A stretch of DNA of 64,000 bases from Aureibaculum luteum (GTDB taxonomy: Bacteria > Bacteroidota > Bacteroidia > Flavobacteriales > Flavobacteriaceae), in NCBI RefSeq assembly GCF_003449015.1, contig NZ_QRGD01000010.1:1-64000 (forward strand). Reading direction: 5' to 3'. A program made the translations under genes and the position numbers. Positions 36,108-44,828 of the stretch are shown piece by piece. How positions within the stretch are numbered: position 1 is the first letter of the stretch; each line of letters opens with the position of its first letter. Under the pieces are notes generated by a model that saw nothing but the letters and a program-made list of their open reading frames with translations, made no database searches and was not told the origin of the DNA.

Positions 36108-36590
36108 ATGGAAACATATATAATTGAAAAAAATAGCCTCTTAAAAACAAAAGCCTTTAATTATTGGTTGATTACATTTATTATGGCTTTGATAATAATT
36201 ATTCCAAGAATTGTATTTTCAAATAGAAAACCGATTCAATTTGACAAAAGTTTCACTTATATTGTTGGATTTTATTTTATTTCTGGAATGATAATTTTAT
36301 TAATTAATATATTTAAAATTAAGAAAGTTGGATTTTTTAAATTTGATAAACAAAATATATCTATTAAAAAAAATGAACTAAAACGAGTGATTAAATTAGA
36401 AACAATAAAGAAATTATCTATTTATAGAATTCAGGGAAACATTTACCATCTTAAAATTGAAAATATAAGGCTAAATATCGTTTTAGGAAAAACAGAATTG
36501 ATCGAACTAAAAAATACTTGCAAGGAGTTGAATATCAACTTACAGTTTGAAAGATTCCTAGATAGATTACTAGGCTTATTAAAGACATAA
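36108..36590 (+). CDS. Two-helix membrane protein with PH-like C-terminal region
   Basis: Family not recognised. Two hydrophobic helices (about 18-36 and 47-66) are separated by a short loop, as in small bacterial PH-domain proteins. The remainder (about 70-160) is Lys/Ile-rich with alternating beta strands (FDKQNISIKKNELKRVIKLETIKKLSIYRIQGNIYHLKIENIRLNIVLG) and a C-terminal helix. It lies between repeat-like sequences (36035-36070 and 36585-36611) at the start of the accessory island, and the downstream repeat is interrupted by IS1182. Confidence 0.65.
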   Translation: METYIIEKNSLLKTKAFNYWLITFIMALIIIIPRIVFSNRKPIQFDKSFTYIVGFYFISGMIILLINIFKIKKVGFFKFDKQNISIKKNELKRVIKLETIKKLSIYRIQGNIYHLKIENIRLNIVLGKTELIELKNTCKELNINLQFERFLDRLLGLLKT

Positions 36591-36611
36591 CATTGCACAA
36601 CAACAGTAATC

Positions 36612-38301
36612 GTTGCACAAGCTCAAAAAAGAACATTTTAGAGGAATAGTTGACTTCATTTCCGCTGTTTTAAGAAAGACTATATTTTGAGTACTGACTT
36701 TATTTGATTATTTTTTGTGAGGTTATACCTGCTTACTTTGTTCCTCAGATAGTCGATATAATGAGCTAAAACAGTAGCTAGTGATTTAGCATCACTTTTT
36801 ACAATTTTACTAGTGAATTTTAGATATTTCTTTAAGTTATAAGCAATTGCAGACAGGTGCATGACCTTGTTAACTTGTTTTATACCGATGGTATTTATTT
36901 TTCTGAGTCCCATAAATTGTGTTAGCGTTCCAAATACAGGCTCGACCGTACTCTGTCTTTTGCTTTTCATATAACGACCCCGTTTACTATTAACCCTTTT
37001 TTTGTTACGCTCATACTCTTCTCTAAAATAGGTTACTGAAAACTTCTTCTCTTGTGCTGTTTTACCTACGCATTGCTCTTTTATAGGACAGTATCTACAG
37101 ATTTTTGAGGATATTCTATATTCCTTTTTCTTGGTGTGGGTTCTGTAATCATTAAATACTTTTTTAAAGGGGACAATTTCGCCTTGTGGACATAGATAAT
37201 GGTCTTGCTCTTTATTATAGCTAAAACCATCTGGACCGCCTTTATAGGTGCCATGAGGAGGTATGTAACTTGTTAAACCTGTCTCTTCTAAAAAAGCATA
37301 ATTTTCTCCATCACTATAGCCTGTGTCCGCTACACAATTTCGCCACAGTAAACCTTGTTTGTGCAATCGTTTTTTTAGTCTTTGCACAATGTCCTGTAGG
37401 TATTGATTGTCTTTCTTGTCTGCCATATAGGCTCTAATATCTGTGATTACATGATGAGCCGTATCTACACTTAGTTGGCTCATGTAGTTCAGCTTTCTTG
37501 CCTTACCTGGCTTTACGCTTATTTTTGCATCTGGATCCGTTGGACTGTAATGGGTTTTGTTAGAGGTATATTTACTGCCTTTATTACTAGCCCCTGGTCG
37601 TTGGTCTTGATCTTTTGACCATTTTTTGTTCCGTCCCTTTATGGCTGTCAATTCTTGTTTATTGGCAGTTATGGTCTTTTGTGATTTGGTCGCTTTATTT
37701 ACTTTAGCCTTCCGTATGGGTTTCTCCCTATCCATCGAACTGATATGACGAATGTTTCGTAGATAATCTTCCAATTCTGATTCGGGTACTTTCAATTCTA
37801 AACTGTCCATAGAAGCATTTGCCTTAACTGGTGCGGAATCTATCGCTTGAGTATGACCACTTACCATCCCCTTTTCCACACACATGGATAAAACCTTTGT
37901 AAAGACCTGTTCAAAAACTTCTTCCGGATATAATTGACGCGTCCGACTTATTGTACTGTGCCATGGTAATTCTTCATCAATATCATAACCTAAAAAATAT
38001 AAAATATCCAAACGTAAACTACAATGGGAAATCAATTTACGGTCACTAATAATATTCTCTAAATAACCAACCAAACACAACTTGAAAAATACGGTAGGAT
38101 CGATACTCTTTTGCCCACTATCACCATAGTAAGGTCGCGTCAAAACATATAGAAAATGTAAGTCCAATACTTGTTTTAATCTCCTGTAAAAATTCTCCTT
38201 CGGAATCCGATCACTCATTCGAAATTCAGTGAACAATTTTTCTTGATATTCTTTTTTACCTTGCATAATACAAGATACAAAATATTACTATCTTGTGCAA
38301 C
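36612..38301 (-). mobile_element. Complete IS1182-family insertion sequence
   Basis: Ten-base terminal inverted repeats are visible: GTTGCACAAG at 36612-36621 and CTTGTGCAAC at 38292-38301. They enclose 1690 bases and a single transposase gene. No matching direct target duplication was seen at the edges. The left flank (CATTGCACAACAACAGTAATC) and right flank read like the two halves of a gene-3'-end repeat, so the element probably landed in one. Confidence 0.85.
36680..38266 (-). CDS. IS1182-family transposase (DDE)
   Basis: A 528-residue DDE transposase with the N-terminal IS1182 domain (DPTVFFKLCLVGYLENIISDRKLISHCSLRLDILYFLGYDIDEELPWHSTISRTRQ), a catalytic core (IDSAPVKANAS, VADTGYSDGENY) and a C-terminal zinc-ribbon-like block (CPQGE..ICRYCPIKEQC) before the TVEPVFGTLTQFMGLRKI segment with the last acidic residue. 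Full length and undisrupted, so probably functional. Confidence 0.95.
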   Translation of the reverse strand: MQGKKEYQEKLFTEFRMSDRIPKENFYRRLKQVLDLHFLYVLTRPYYGDSGQKSIDPTVFFKLCLVGYLENIISDRKLISHCSLRLDILYFLGYDIDEELPWHSTISRTRQLYPEEVFEQVFTKVLSMCVEKGMVSGHTQAIDSAPVKANASMDSLELKVPESELEDYLRNIRHISSMDREKPIRKAKVNKATKSQKTITANKQELTAIKGRNKKWSKDQDQRPGASNKGSKYTSNKTHYSPTDPDAKISVKPGKARKLNYMSQLSVDTAHHVITDIRAYMADKKDNQYLQDIVQRLKKRLHKQGLLWRNCVADTGYSDGENYAFLEETGLTSYIPPHGTYKGGPDGFSYNKEQDHYLCPQGEIVPFKKVFNDYRTHTKKKEYRISSKICRYCPIKEQCVGKTAQEKKFSVTYFREEYERNKKRVNSKRGRYMKSKRQSTVEPVFGTLTQFMGLRKINTIGIKQVNKVMHLSAIAYNLKKYLKFTSKIVKSDAKSLATVLAHYIDYLRNKVSRYNLTKNNQIKSVLKI

Positions 38302-38647
38302 AGGCACAACATATAAAATCAATACGAATTTTGGTGCTTAACCGAAAGTTTAGAGCTCAAAACCAAGTCTGCCAAATAGAATATTACGCGACTGCGAAAT
38401 GATCTGTGTTCGCTTTAATGCCCCTTCTTGTTTTGGTCATGCATTGTTTCACTTAGAGAAGAATCAAAATACCTCCCCTTTTTGCAATAATAATACAAGT
38501 TATCACTTAACATTTCATAAATACTTCTAGATTTTGCAAAAATAGTACATGCACTAAAAAAGCTAATGTCGTAATCTTGTAGTGTATTTTTATTCAACCA
38601 TTTAAATACACAAACTATTTTGTATTAATCAATTAATTATATTCATT
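38302..38647. other. Gene-poor region with probable cassette-repeat remnant
   Basis: I see no supportable gene. The first 100 bases after the insertion sequence (up to about 38400) read like the continuation of the repeat interrupted by it. A 60-codon frame on the minus strand (38415-38597) starts with TTG and has no family features. The last 60 bases are the upstream region of the collagen-like lipoprotein gene. Confidence 0.45.
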
Positions 38648-39058
38648 ATGAAAACAACAATTAAAAAAACAACCAAATTATTCTTAATGCTAATTATTGC
38701 ACTTACTTTTTCATGTTCAGCAGAAGATGGAGCCATTGGTCCAGCAGGAGCAAATGGTGCTGATGGTATTGATGGAATTGATGGAAATGCCAATGTTACA
38801 TCTGTCCTTTTTGAAAGCTTCGTTCTTGTTATTGGTGATAATAATTTTGCCGTTCCAGAATTAACACAAGAAATATATGATACAGGGTTTGTGTATTCTT
38901 ACGCACGTAATCCTGCAGCTAGTGTTTGGGAAGAAATACCAATTTCAAATAATGGAAGTATTCAGTTAGAGACAGTAATTTCTGTAGGTAATGTCAAATT
39001 AAAATCGACATTTAATCAAACTGCGGATATTCGATTTGTACTTGTAGCCAGTAATTAA
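38648..39058 (+). CDS. Collagen-repeat lipoprotein
   Basis: A surface lipoprotein of 136 residues: the signal peptide ends at LTFSC (Cys23). It is followed by a short Gly-X-Y stretch (GAIGPAGANGADGIDGIDGNANV, about residues 28-50) and a 90-residue beta-rich domain (SVLFESFVLVIGDNNFAVPELTQEIYDTGFVYSYARN). This layout is common in Bacteroidetes and Collagen-repeat numbers vary between strains. Function unknown; a surface or adhesive role is plausible. It is the first gene after IS1182 in the accessory island. Confidence 0.82.
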   Translation: MKTTIKKTTKLFLMLIIALTFSCSAEDGAIGPAGANGADGIDGIDGNANVTSVLFESFVLVIGDNNFAVPELTQEIYDTGFVYSYARNPAASVWEEIPISNNGSIQLETVISVGNVKLKSTFNQTADIRFVLVASN

Positions 39059-39176
39059 TTAGAAAGTTATTGTAAATAGGAATACGATGACTCACATCAA
39101 TGTATTCCTATTGAAATTTTCTTGCAAAAAAAATTGAAAACTTTGTACTATAGGTAATTATTTGGCGTAATTAATG

Positions 39177-39405
39177 GTATTCCAAATGGTCCTAAAGCAA
39201 CCTAAGAAAGACAAGAGGACTGATACGTATAATGGAACTATAATTCAAAATAACGTGGTACAACAAAGTACTGTGGTAAAAAACAAGTAAAACTTCATTA
39301 ATTTTTCAATAAAGTACTTCTGTAATTCTGGTCGTTAGCCACTCTTGATTTAGTAATGATATAAGCCTGTTTTAAAAGTTTATTGCAAACCGCTATTAAA
39401 ATTAA
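39177..39405. repeat. Uninterrupted copy of the dispersed cassette-associated repeat
   Basis: This is the contiguous version of the repeat that is split by a gene at 1175-2030. Its left half (39177-39265) is related to 1175-1265. Bases 39260-39279 are identical to 1881-1900, and 39378-39394 matches 1998-2014 with two differences. No gene is present in the region from 39059 to 39633. Confidence 0.68.
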
Positions 39406-39633
39406 CTTTTCAAACTACATTTTCACCGCATTTACTACCCAAATTTTCCATTTGCTTTATTGCCATTTTATTTATACATTTGAAAGGATGTCGCTAAATA
39501 ACCCCCCTACTCCATCACATTTGAAGTGCTGTTTGCTTTAGCTTCATAATTCAAGAAAAACATAGTTGTAACTAAATTCAATATAACTATAATATGGTTA
39601 TACATATGTTCTACGCAAGCTGAAATCACTTAT

Positions 39634-40026
39634 ATGGAAACACAAACTCTCGAAAATAAACTGACGGAAATTCGGGATACTTTAATTGAGCTTGAAAGAC
39701 TAAAAACCGACATTAGATTTATATCAAATAAGGAAACCGAATATTTTAACAAAATAGTAGAAAAATCAGCTTTTTTCTATCGAATTTATAGAAATTCAAT
39801 TAAGCTATTTGTGATTGATATTTGTAAATTAATGAACCCAAATGAAGATTTTAGTTTATTAAAAACCTTAAATTTTATCCAATCAAATCGAAAAAGAATA
39901 GAATGGAAAAGAGAATTAAAATCGGATAGGATAAATGAACTTATTTTTAAAATTGAGATTCTGAACTCTGAACATTTAGAAAGTTTTAAAAATTTGAGAG
40001 ATAAACATTACGCTCATAATGACTAG
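39634..40026 (+). CDS. AbiU2/HEPN-like protein, possibly truncated
   Basis: A 130-residue helical protein without signal. It starts with a Glu/Lys-rich coiled-coil-like segment and ends in LESFKNLRDKHYAHND. The R-x4-6-H-like RDKHYAH motif is the hallmark of HEPN/AbiU2-type toxin RNases used in abortive infection and toxin-antitoxin systems. The protein stops directly after the motif, whereas related domains usually continue for several tens of residues, so the C-terminus may be lost to the IS3-like sequence that follows. A GTTGTAACTA element (39565-39574) precedes it and the 40.2 kb repeat follows. Confidence 0.5.
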   Translation: METQTLENKLTEIRDTLIELERLKTDIRFISNKETEYFNKIVEKSAFFYRIYRNSIKLFVIDICKLMNPNEDFSLLKTLNFIQSNRKRIEWKRELKSDRINELIFKIEILNSEHLESFKNLRDKHYAHND

Positions 40027-40084
40027 TTTAGCCCCTTATAAGTTCGGAGTGTTCTTTTAAATTTCATAATACTACATTTGAGAT

Positions 40085-40231
40085 ATGAAATATAAGAAAT
40101 GGACTTTGAATCAGAAGTTAGAAATATTAACAAGATCTGAAGAAATACTTATGACTGAATTAAAAAAAGGACCGGATTTAGGAAAATTACAAATGGTCAG
40201 AGATATAACTTTAGGAAAAAAGCCTGCGTAG
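40085..40231 (+). pseudogene. Fragment of an IS3-family orfA, fused to unknown tail
   Basis: A 48-codon frame beginning MKYKKWTLNQKLEIL..SEEI, the usual N-terminus of IS3-family OrfA proteins in Bacteroidetes. After about 21 residues the similarity ends and an unrelated tail (LMTELKKGPDLGKLQMVRD..) runs to a stop just at the beginning of the dispersed repeat. The 60 bases before it may be the insertion-sequence end. A deletion remnant is likely. Confidence 0.45.
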
Positions 40232-40360
40232 AACACCGTGTATAATTAATTACTTGTTCACTGCCTATTTACGAATCCCGAAGCGTCGGGACTCGCGGAT
40301 TTTCTATCTGGTTTGTATTTGCTAAATTAGTTACTTATCCACGCAACTAACCAAGAACTG
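40231..40360 (+). repeat. Dispersed 3'-end repeat, copy 2
   Basis: Related over about 120 bases to 11990-12112 read on the opposite strand. The central palindrome is CCCGAAGCGTCGGG (40277-40290), one base from the perfect form at 12042-12055. Nothing else is recognisable between here and the beta-lactamase gene at 40485. Confidence 0.75.
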
Positions 40361-40484
40361 AGTTGAAAAACAAACTTTTTATTCATTAAATATATACACT
40401 ATCTTACTAGGCTCAAAATATGATTATTTCGTACTTTAATACACGAAAGTCCACACACAAATACATTGGCATTAATAAAACAAG

Positions 40485-41324
40485 ATGAAACTATTTTATT
40501 TAGCACTCTTATTAATTCTATTTTTTTCCTGCATTGAAAAGAAGACCATCCCTGATAAAAAAGAAGTTAAAGTAACAGACCAAGAAATTGTAGTTAAAGA
40601 ATTTCAAACCATTATTGATTCTGCCAATGTCAAAGGAGCAATTTTAATTTATGATTTTGAAAAAAACAAGTACTATTCAAATGATTTCCAATGGGCTCAA
40701 AAAGGAAACTTACCAGCTTCTACCTTCAAAATAACCAATTCAATTATAGCACTTGAAATAGGGATAGTTGAAAACGATAGTACACTTTTTAAATGGAACG
40801 GAGAAAATAGAAGGCTTAAGGCTTGGGAACAGGATTTGACCTTTACAAATGCTTTTCGTTTATCGTGTGTTCCTTGCTATCAAGAGATAGCACGAAAAAT
40901 TGGAGTAAAAAAAATGAAGGAATATCTAGACAAACTTGAATACAGAAATATGATAGTTGACGCTACCAACATTGACCTATTCTGGTTAGAAGGAGCATCT
41001 CGAATTAATCAATTTCAGCAAATAGACTTTTTAAAGCGGTTTTATAAATCTGAATTACCAATTTCTGAACGTACTGAACAGATCATGAAAAGAATGATGG
41101 TAATTGAAAAAAAGGATGCGTACAAACTTAGTGGAAAAACAGGTTGGTCAATCAGTAATGGAAACAATAATGGCTGGTTTGTGGGGTATATCGAATCTCA
41201 AAATAAAACTTATTTTTTCGCCACAAATGTTGAACCGAAAGAACAATTTGATATGAATAGGTTTCCAATGATTAGAAAAAATGTGACCTATAAAGCATTT
41301 GAACAATTGAGAATAATTAAATAA
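40485..41324 (+). CDS. Class D beta-lactamase, lipoprotein
   Basis: A serine beta-lactamase of the OXA class. The lipobox LFFSC puts Cys16 at the N-terminus of the mature protein, so it is membrane-anchored. The active-site motifs are all present: STFK (79-82), SCV (127-129), YRN in place of YGN (153-155), Trp167 in FWLEGASRINQFQQIDFL, which guards the carboxylated Lys82, and KTG (218-220). The 279-residue length is normal. Closest in motif style to OXA-48-like and intrinsic flavobacterial enzymes. It sits alone in the cassette-like island, preceded by the 40.2 kb repeat. Actual antibiotic spectrum cannot be read from sequence. Confidence 0.92.
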   Translation: MKLFYLALLLILFFSCIEKKTIPDKKEVKVTDQEIVVKEFQTIIDSANVKGAILIYDFEKNKYYSNDFQWAQKGNLPASTFKITNSIIALEIGIVENDSTLFKWNGENRRLKAWEQDLTFTNAFRLSCVPCYQEIARKIGVKKMKEYLDKLEYRNMIVDATNIDLFWLEGASRINQFQQIDFLKRFYKSELPISERTEQIMKRMMVIEKKDAYKLSGKTGWSISNGNNNGWFVGYIESQNKTYFFATNVEPKEQFDMNRFPMIRKNVTYKAFEQLRIIK

Positions 41325-41380
41325 ATGCTCTGGTACGATAAATAATTTATCGCTAGTTCTAGACTATTCATAAAAATTAT

Positions 41381-41419
41381 TTCCAATTTTCTATTTCATT
41401 TTTATTTCCTAAATTGGAA
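41381..41419. promoter_or_regulatory. Inverted repeat upstream of decarboxylase gene
   Basis: TTCCAATTT (41381-41389) and AAATTGGAA (41411-41419) form exact nine-base arms 21 bases apart. It could be the terminator-like end of the beta-lactamase unit or an operator. No T run follows directly. Confidence 0.35.
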
Positions 41420-41461
41420 GCTTAATGGGTAATTAACCAACTAGGCTTTAAAACAATCGTA

Positions 41462-42952
41462 ATGACGAATAAACGTGAGAATTCAATTGAAATTAGCAAA
41501 ACCGAATTTCGTAAAATAGGTTATGAACTCATTGATACAATTTCTGACTTTTTTGATGATATTTCAGAAAAACCCATCACAACAAGTAAGTCTCCAAAAG
41601 AATTACAAAAAAAATTAGGTATTTTATCATTACCAGAAAATGGATTGCCAGCAGAAGAATTACTATCGAAAGCTTCTAAATTACTCTTTGAAAATTCATT
41701 ATTTAATGGTCATCCAAAATTTTTTGGATTTATAACCTCATCGGCAGCACCTATTGGAGCCTTGGCCGATTTGTTAGCCTCTTCAGTTAATGCAAATGTT
41801 GGCGGACAAATACTGAGTCCGATGGCGACAGAAATAGAAAAACAGACCATAAAATGGTTGGCAGAGTTTATAGGAGTCTCACCTAATTATGGAGGCATAT
41901 TAGTCAGTGGAGGAAACATGGCAAATTTCACTGCCTTTTTAGCTGCAAGAACGGCTAAATCACCTAAAACCATAAAAGAAAATGGACTTTCTAGCAGTTC
42001 TAAAATGTTAATTTCCTATTGTTCAAAAGCTACGCATACTTGGATTGACAAAGCTGCTATTTTATTTGGACATGGCTCAAATTCTATCCGATGGATTCCA
42101 ACGGATACCGCTAATAAAATGAATATAGAAATCTTAGAGCAAACTATAAAAGAAGATGTAAAACAAGGACATCAACCATTTATGGTTGTAGGTACTGCTG
42201 GAGACGTAAGTACTGGTGTTGTAGATAACCTCGAAGCCATTGCTTCAACATGTAAAACGCACAATTTATGGTTTCATATAGATGGTGCCTATGGTATTCC
42301 AGCTGCTGTTATTCCTGAATTAAAAGATTTATTTGTAGGGATTAAAGAAGCCGATTCTATCGCATTAGACCCTCACAAATGGCTTTATAGTGCTTTAGAA
42401 GCGGGTTGTACTTTGGTAAAAAACCCACAGCATCTTATAGACACCTATAGCTCGCATCCTGAATATTATAATTTCAGCTTAACGGAAGAAGGTGGTTCTT
42501 TAAACTACTTTGAATATGGACTGCAGAACTCTCGTGGTTTTAGGGCTTTAAAAGTATGGCTGGCGTTACAACAAATTGGAAGTAATGGTTATGTAAAATT
42601 GATCAAAGAAGATATAGCATTGTCCAAATACTTCTATGAACTGGCAAATAAACATACAGAATTAGAACCCGTAACTCAAAATTTAAGTATTGCAACGTTT
42701 AGGTATGTACCTAAAAACTATCAAGAACAAGGTGAAAAAAGAGAGGCCTATTTAAACACTTTAAATGAAGAATTAGTGAACAGTGTGCAAAACGGAGGTG
42801 AACTATTTTTATCAAACGCAATTGTAGAAAACAAATACTGCTTACGTACCTGTATCGTAAACTTTAGAACTACAAAAAAGGATATAGAAGATAGTATAGA
42901 AATAATAGTAAAAGAAGGAAGAAAATTAAACAATTTAATGCAGGATATGTAA
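41462..42952 (+). CDS. Group II PLP-dependent amino acid decarboxylase
   Basis: A 496-residue member of the aromatic-L-amino-acid/glutamate decarboxylase family. Visible residues include His192 stacking on PLP (KATHTW), FHIDGAYG (Asp274 binds the pyridine nitrogen) and ALDPHKWLY with the Schiff-base Lys306. The family includes DOPA, tyrosine, tryptophan and diaminobutyrate decarboxylases. No transporter or partner gene nearby specifies the substrate. It lies at the right border of the accessory island. Confidence 0.92.
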   Translation: MTNKRENSIEISKTEFRKIGYELIDTISDFFDDISEKPITTSKSPKELQKKLGILSLPENGLPAEELLSKASKLLFENSLFNGHPKFFGFITSSAAPIGALADLLASSVNANVGGQILSPMATEIEKQTIKWLAEFIGVSPNYGGILVSGGNMANFTAFLAARTAKSPKTIKENGLSSSSKMLISYCSKATHTWIDKAAILFGHGSNSIRWIPTDTANKMNIEILEQTIKEDVKQGHQPFMVVGTAGDVSTGVVDNLEAIASTCKTHNLWFHIDGAYGIPAAVIPELKDLFVGIKEADSIALDPHKWLYSALEAGCTLVKNPQHLIDTYSSHPEYYNFSLTEEGGSLNYFEYGLQNSRGFRALKVWLALQQIGSNGYVKLIKEDIALSKYFYELANKHTELEPVTQNLSIATFRYVPKNYQEQGEKREAYLNTLNEELVNSVQNGGELFLSNAIVENKYCLRTCIVNFRTTKKDIEDSIEIIVKEGRKLNNLMQDM

Positions 42953-42996
42953 ATATAATTTCTTCTTTATTTATAGAAAATAATTATGTCAATGAA

Positions 42997-43581
42997 TTAC
43001 TTTCTAACCTTACCACTAAAGACACTTACCTTAGAGTTAAAAGGGTTTCCAGAAGCCCTTCTCAATAGGGAAACTTGACCTGAATGCCAGATAGCATCTT
43101 CAATGGGACCACTAATGTTAATCCAAAAAGAGTGTTCAGAAGTACCATAATCATTTTCAAAAATAATCTTAAAATCATCTAATGATTCCGCTTCTAATAA
43201 AATAGTACTCGCTTTTTTAAAGTTTAATAAGGTTGCACTTCTAAGTTCATCAAAACTTAAAGAATCTTTTTCTTTTTTACCATTGGGTGTTTTGGTAGTT
43301 GCATTTACAATCATTTTGGACAATTCATAAATATGACGAACCGTTTCTGCACTTGTCCGCCCTTCTTCACTTGCTTTATAATCTAAATCTTTAGGACGTA
43401 AACCTTCTGTTGCCCAATAATATCTAAACCCTAAACCATCAATCATTCTTGCTGCGACAGTTGTAGCCGTATATTTTTCAGGATGGGGAGGAACTACAGC
43501 ATAAGGTATGTCTGTTTTCATATTCTGAGCATTAATAGATGAAATTGTTAAAAGGAGTACGATATATAAAAATGATTTCAT
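42997..43581 (-). CDS. Secreted DinB-like protein
   Basis: An exported 194-residue protein with a signal peptide (about 1-18, ending INAQ). The mature part is mainly helical with MIDGLGFRYYWATEGL, ETVRHIYELSKMIVNAT and a terminal GPIEDAIWHSGQVSLLRRASGNP. His residues at the start of the second helix and in IWHSGQ are spaced like the DinB-superfamily metal site, so I assign a DinB-like four-helix bundle. No function is known for exported members. Confidence 0.72.
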   Translation of the reverse strand: MKSFLYIVLLLTISSINAQNMKTDIPYAVVPPHPEKYTATTVAARMIDGLGFRYYWATEGLRPKDLDYKASEEGRTSAETVRHIYELSKMIVNATTKTPNGKKEKDSLSFDELRSATLLNFKKASTILLEAESLDDFKIIFENDYGTSEHSFWINISGPIEDAIWHSGQVSLLRRASGNPFNSKVSVFSGKVRK

Positions 43582-43825
43582 GCGTTTTTATTTATTGTTT
43601 TATAATTGTCATCCCATAGCGTCGAGACTGTTCGCTATTAATAATTTCATTATGACTTAACGTTTTATACATACTCGTTTCATTATTAAATTATTAATTT
43701 TGTTGTTTTTAAAAGTAATATAAATATTGAAAATGGAAGCCCATTTTGGGTAGTTAATAAAAAATGATTCACACCAACCTTTTCAAACAACTATAAACGA
43801 GTGTGTTGGTAACAAAATAATATTG

Positions 43826-44800
43826 ATGAATACTACTTTAGATGTTTTAATTATTGGTGCAGGACCAATTGGGATTGCCTGTGCGTTAGAAGCGAAGAAA
43901 AAGAATTTAACCTACCTTATCGTTGAAAAAGGGGTTTTGGTCAACTCGTTATACAACTACCCTACCAATATGACTTTTTTTTCTACGTCTGAAAAGTTAG
44001 AAATTGACGATATTCCTTTTATAAGCAGTAATGCTAAACCAAATAAAAAAGAGGCGTTAGAATACTATCGTCGCATTGTTTCTTCCAATAAGCTTAATGT
44101 AAATTTATTTGAAAAAGTTGAAATGGTAGAAACAAAAATTAATTTATATAATGTAACTACTGATAAAAATAAATACCAAGCGAAACAAATTATTATTTCA
44201 ACTGGCTTTTATGACATTCCTAATTATTTAAATGTTCCTGGAGAGGATTTACCAAAGGTTTTTCATTATTATGACGATCCTCATTATTTTTCAGAACAAG
44301 ATGTTGTCATTGTCGGAGCTAGTAATTCTGCTGTAGATGCCGCTCTAGAAATTTATAGAAAAGGCGGTAGAGTTACCATGATAATTCGAGGGGAAAATAT
44401 TGGAGACCGGGTAAAATATTGGGTAAAACCAGATATTGTAAATAGAATTGAAGAAGGAAGTATTAAAGCATACTACCATTCAGAAATTAAAGAAATTTTA
44501 AAGGATAAAGTAGTTATATCAACGAAAGAAGGTAAAGAAATATCCTTAAAAAATGATTTTGTAGTTGCTTTAACCGGCTACCAACCTAATTTTGATTTTT
44601 TAAAGAATATAGGAATTCAACTATCCACTGATGGATTGAAAAAGCCAGCTTACAATCCAGAGACAATGGAGAGTAATTTAAAAGGAATCTATTTAGCTGG
44701 AGTTATATGTGGTGGAAAAGAAACCCATAAATGGTTTATTGAAAACTCTCGCATACATGCAAAAATGATTATAAAAGATATAATTGCTAAACAGTCTTAA
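43826..44800 (+). CDS. ypdA: YpdA-family FAD-dependent bacillithiol disulfide reductase
   Basis: An NADPH/FAD pyridine nucleotide oxidoreductase of 324 residues. Rossmann motifs are GAGPIG near residue 11 and VVIVGASNSAVDAALEI near residue 165. The FFSTSEKLEIDDIPF and STGFYDIPNYLNVPGEDLPKV segments are typical for YpdA. It lacks a CxxC pair, as expected. YpdA recycles oxidised bacillithiol, consistent with bacillithiol use in Flavobacteriia. ATG 43826 is preferred over the TTG one codon earlier. Confidence 0.88.
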   Translation: MNTTLDVLIIGAGPIGIACALEAKKKNLTYLIVEKGVLVNSLYNYPTNMTFFSTSEKLEIDDIPFISSNAKPNKKEALEYYRRIVSSNKLNVNLFEKVEMVETKINLYNVTTDKNKYQAKQIIISTGFYDIPNYLNVPGEDLPKVFHYYDDPHYFSEQDVVIVGASNSAVDAALEIYRKGGRVTMIIRGENIGDRVKYWVKPDIVNRIEEGSIKAYYHSEIKEILKDKVVISTKEGKEISLKNDFVVALTGYQPNFDFLKNIGIQLSTDGLKKPAYNPETMESNLKGIYLAGVICGGKETHKWFIENSRIHAKMIIKDIIAKQS

Positions 44801-44828
44801 TTTTGTAAAGACTTTATGTACACTAAAA

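Noticed and set aside
36600-38310. Target-site duplication of the IS1182 element
   Set aside because: The bases next to the two terminal repeats (GTAATC and AGGCAC) do not match.
38415-38597. 60-codon minus-strand frame
   Set aside because: It starts with TTG, has no recognisable features and lies in repeat-derived DNA.
36000-41460. A true integron
   Set aside because: No integrase gene and no canonical attC sites with standard R/L boxes were found in the window; only cassette-like organisation is claimed.
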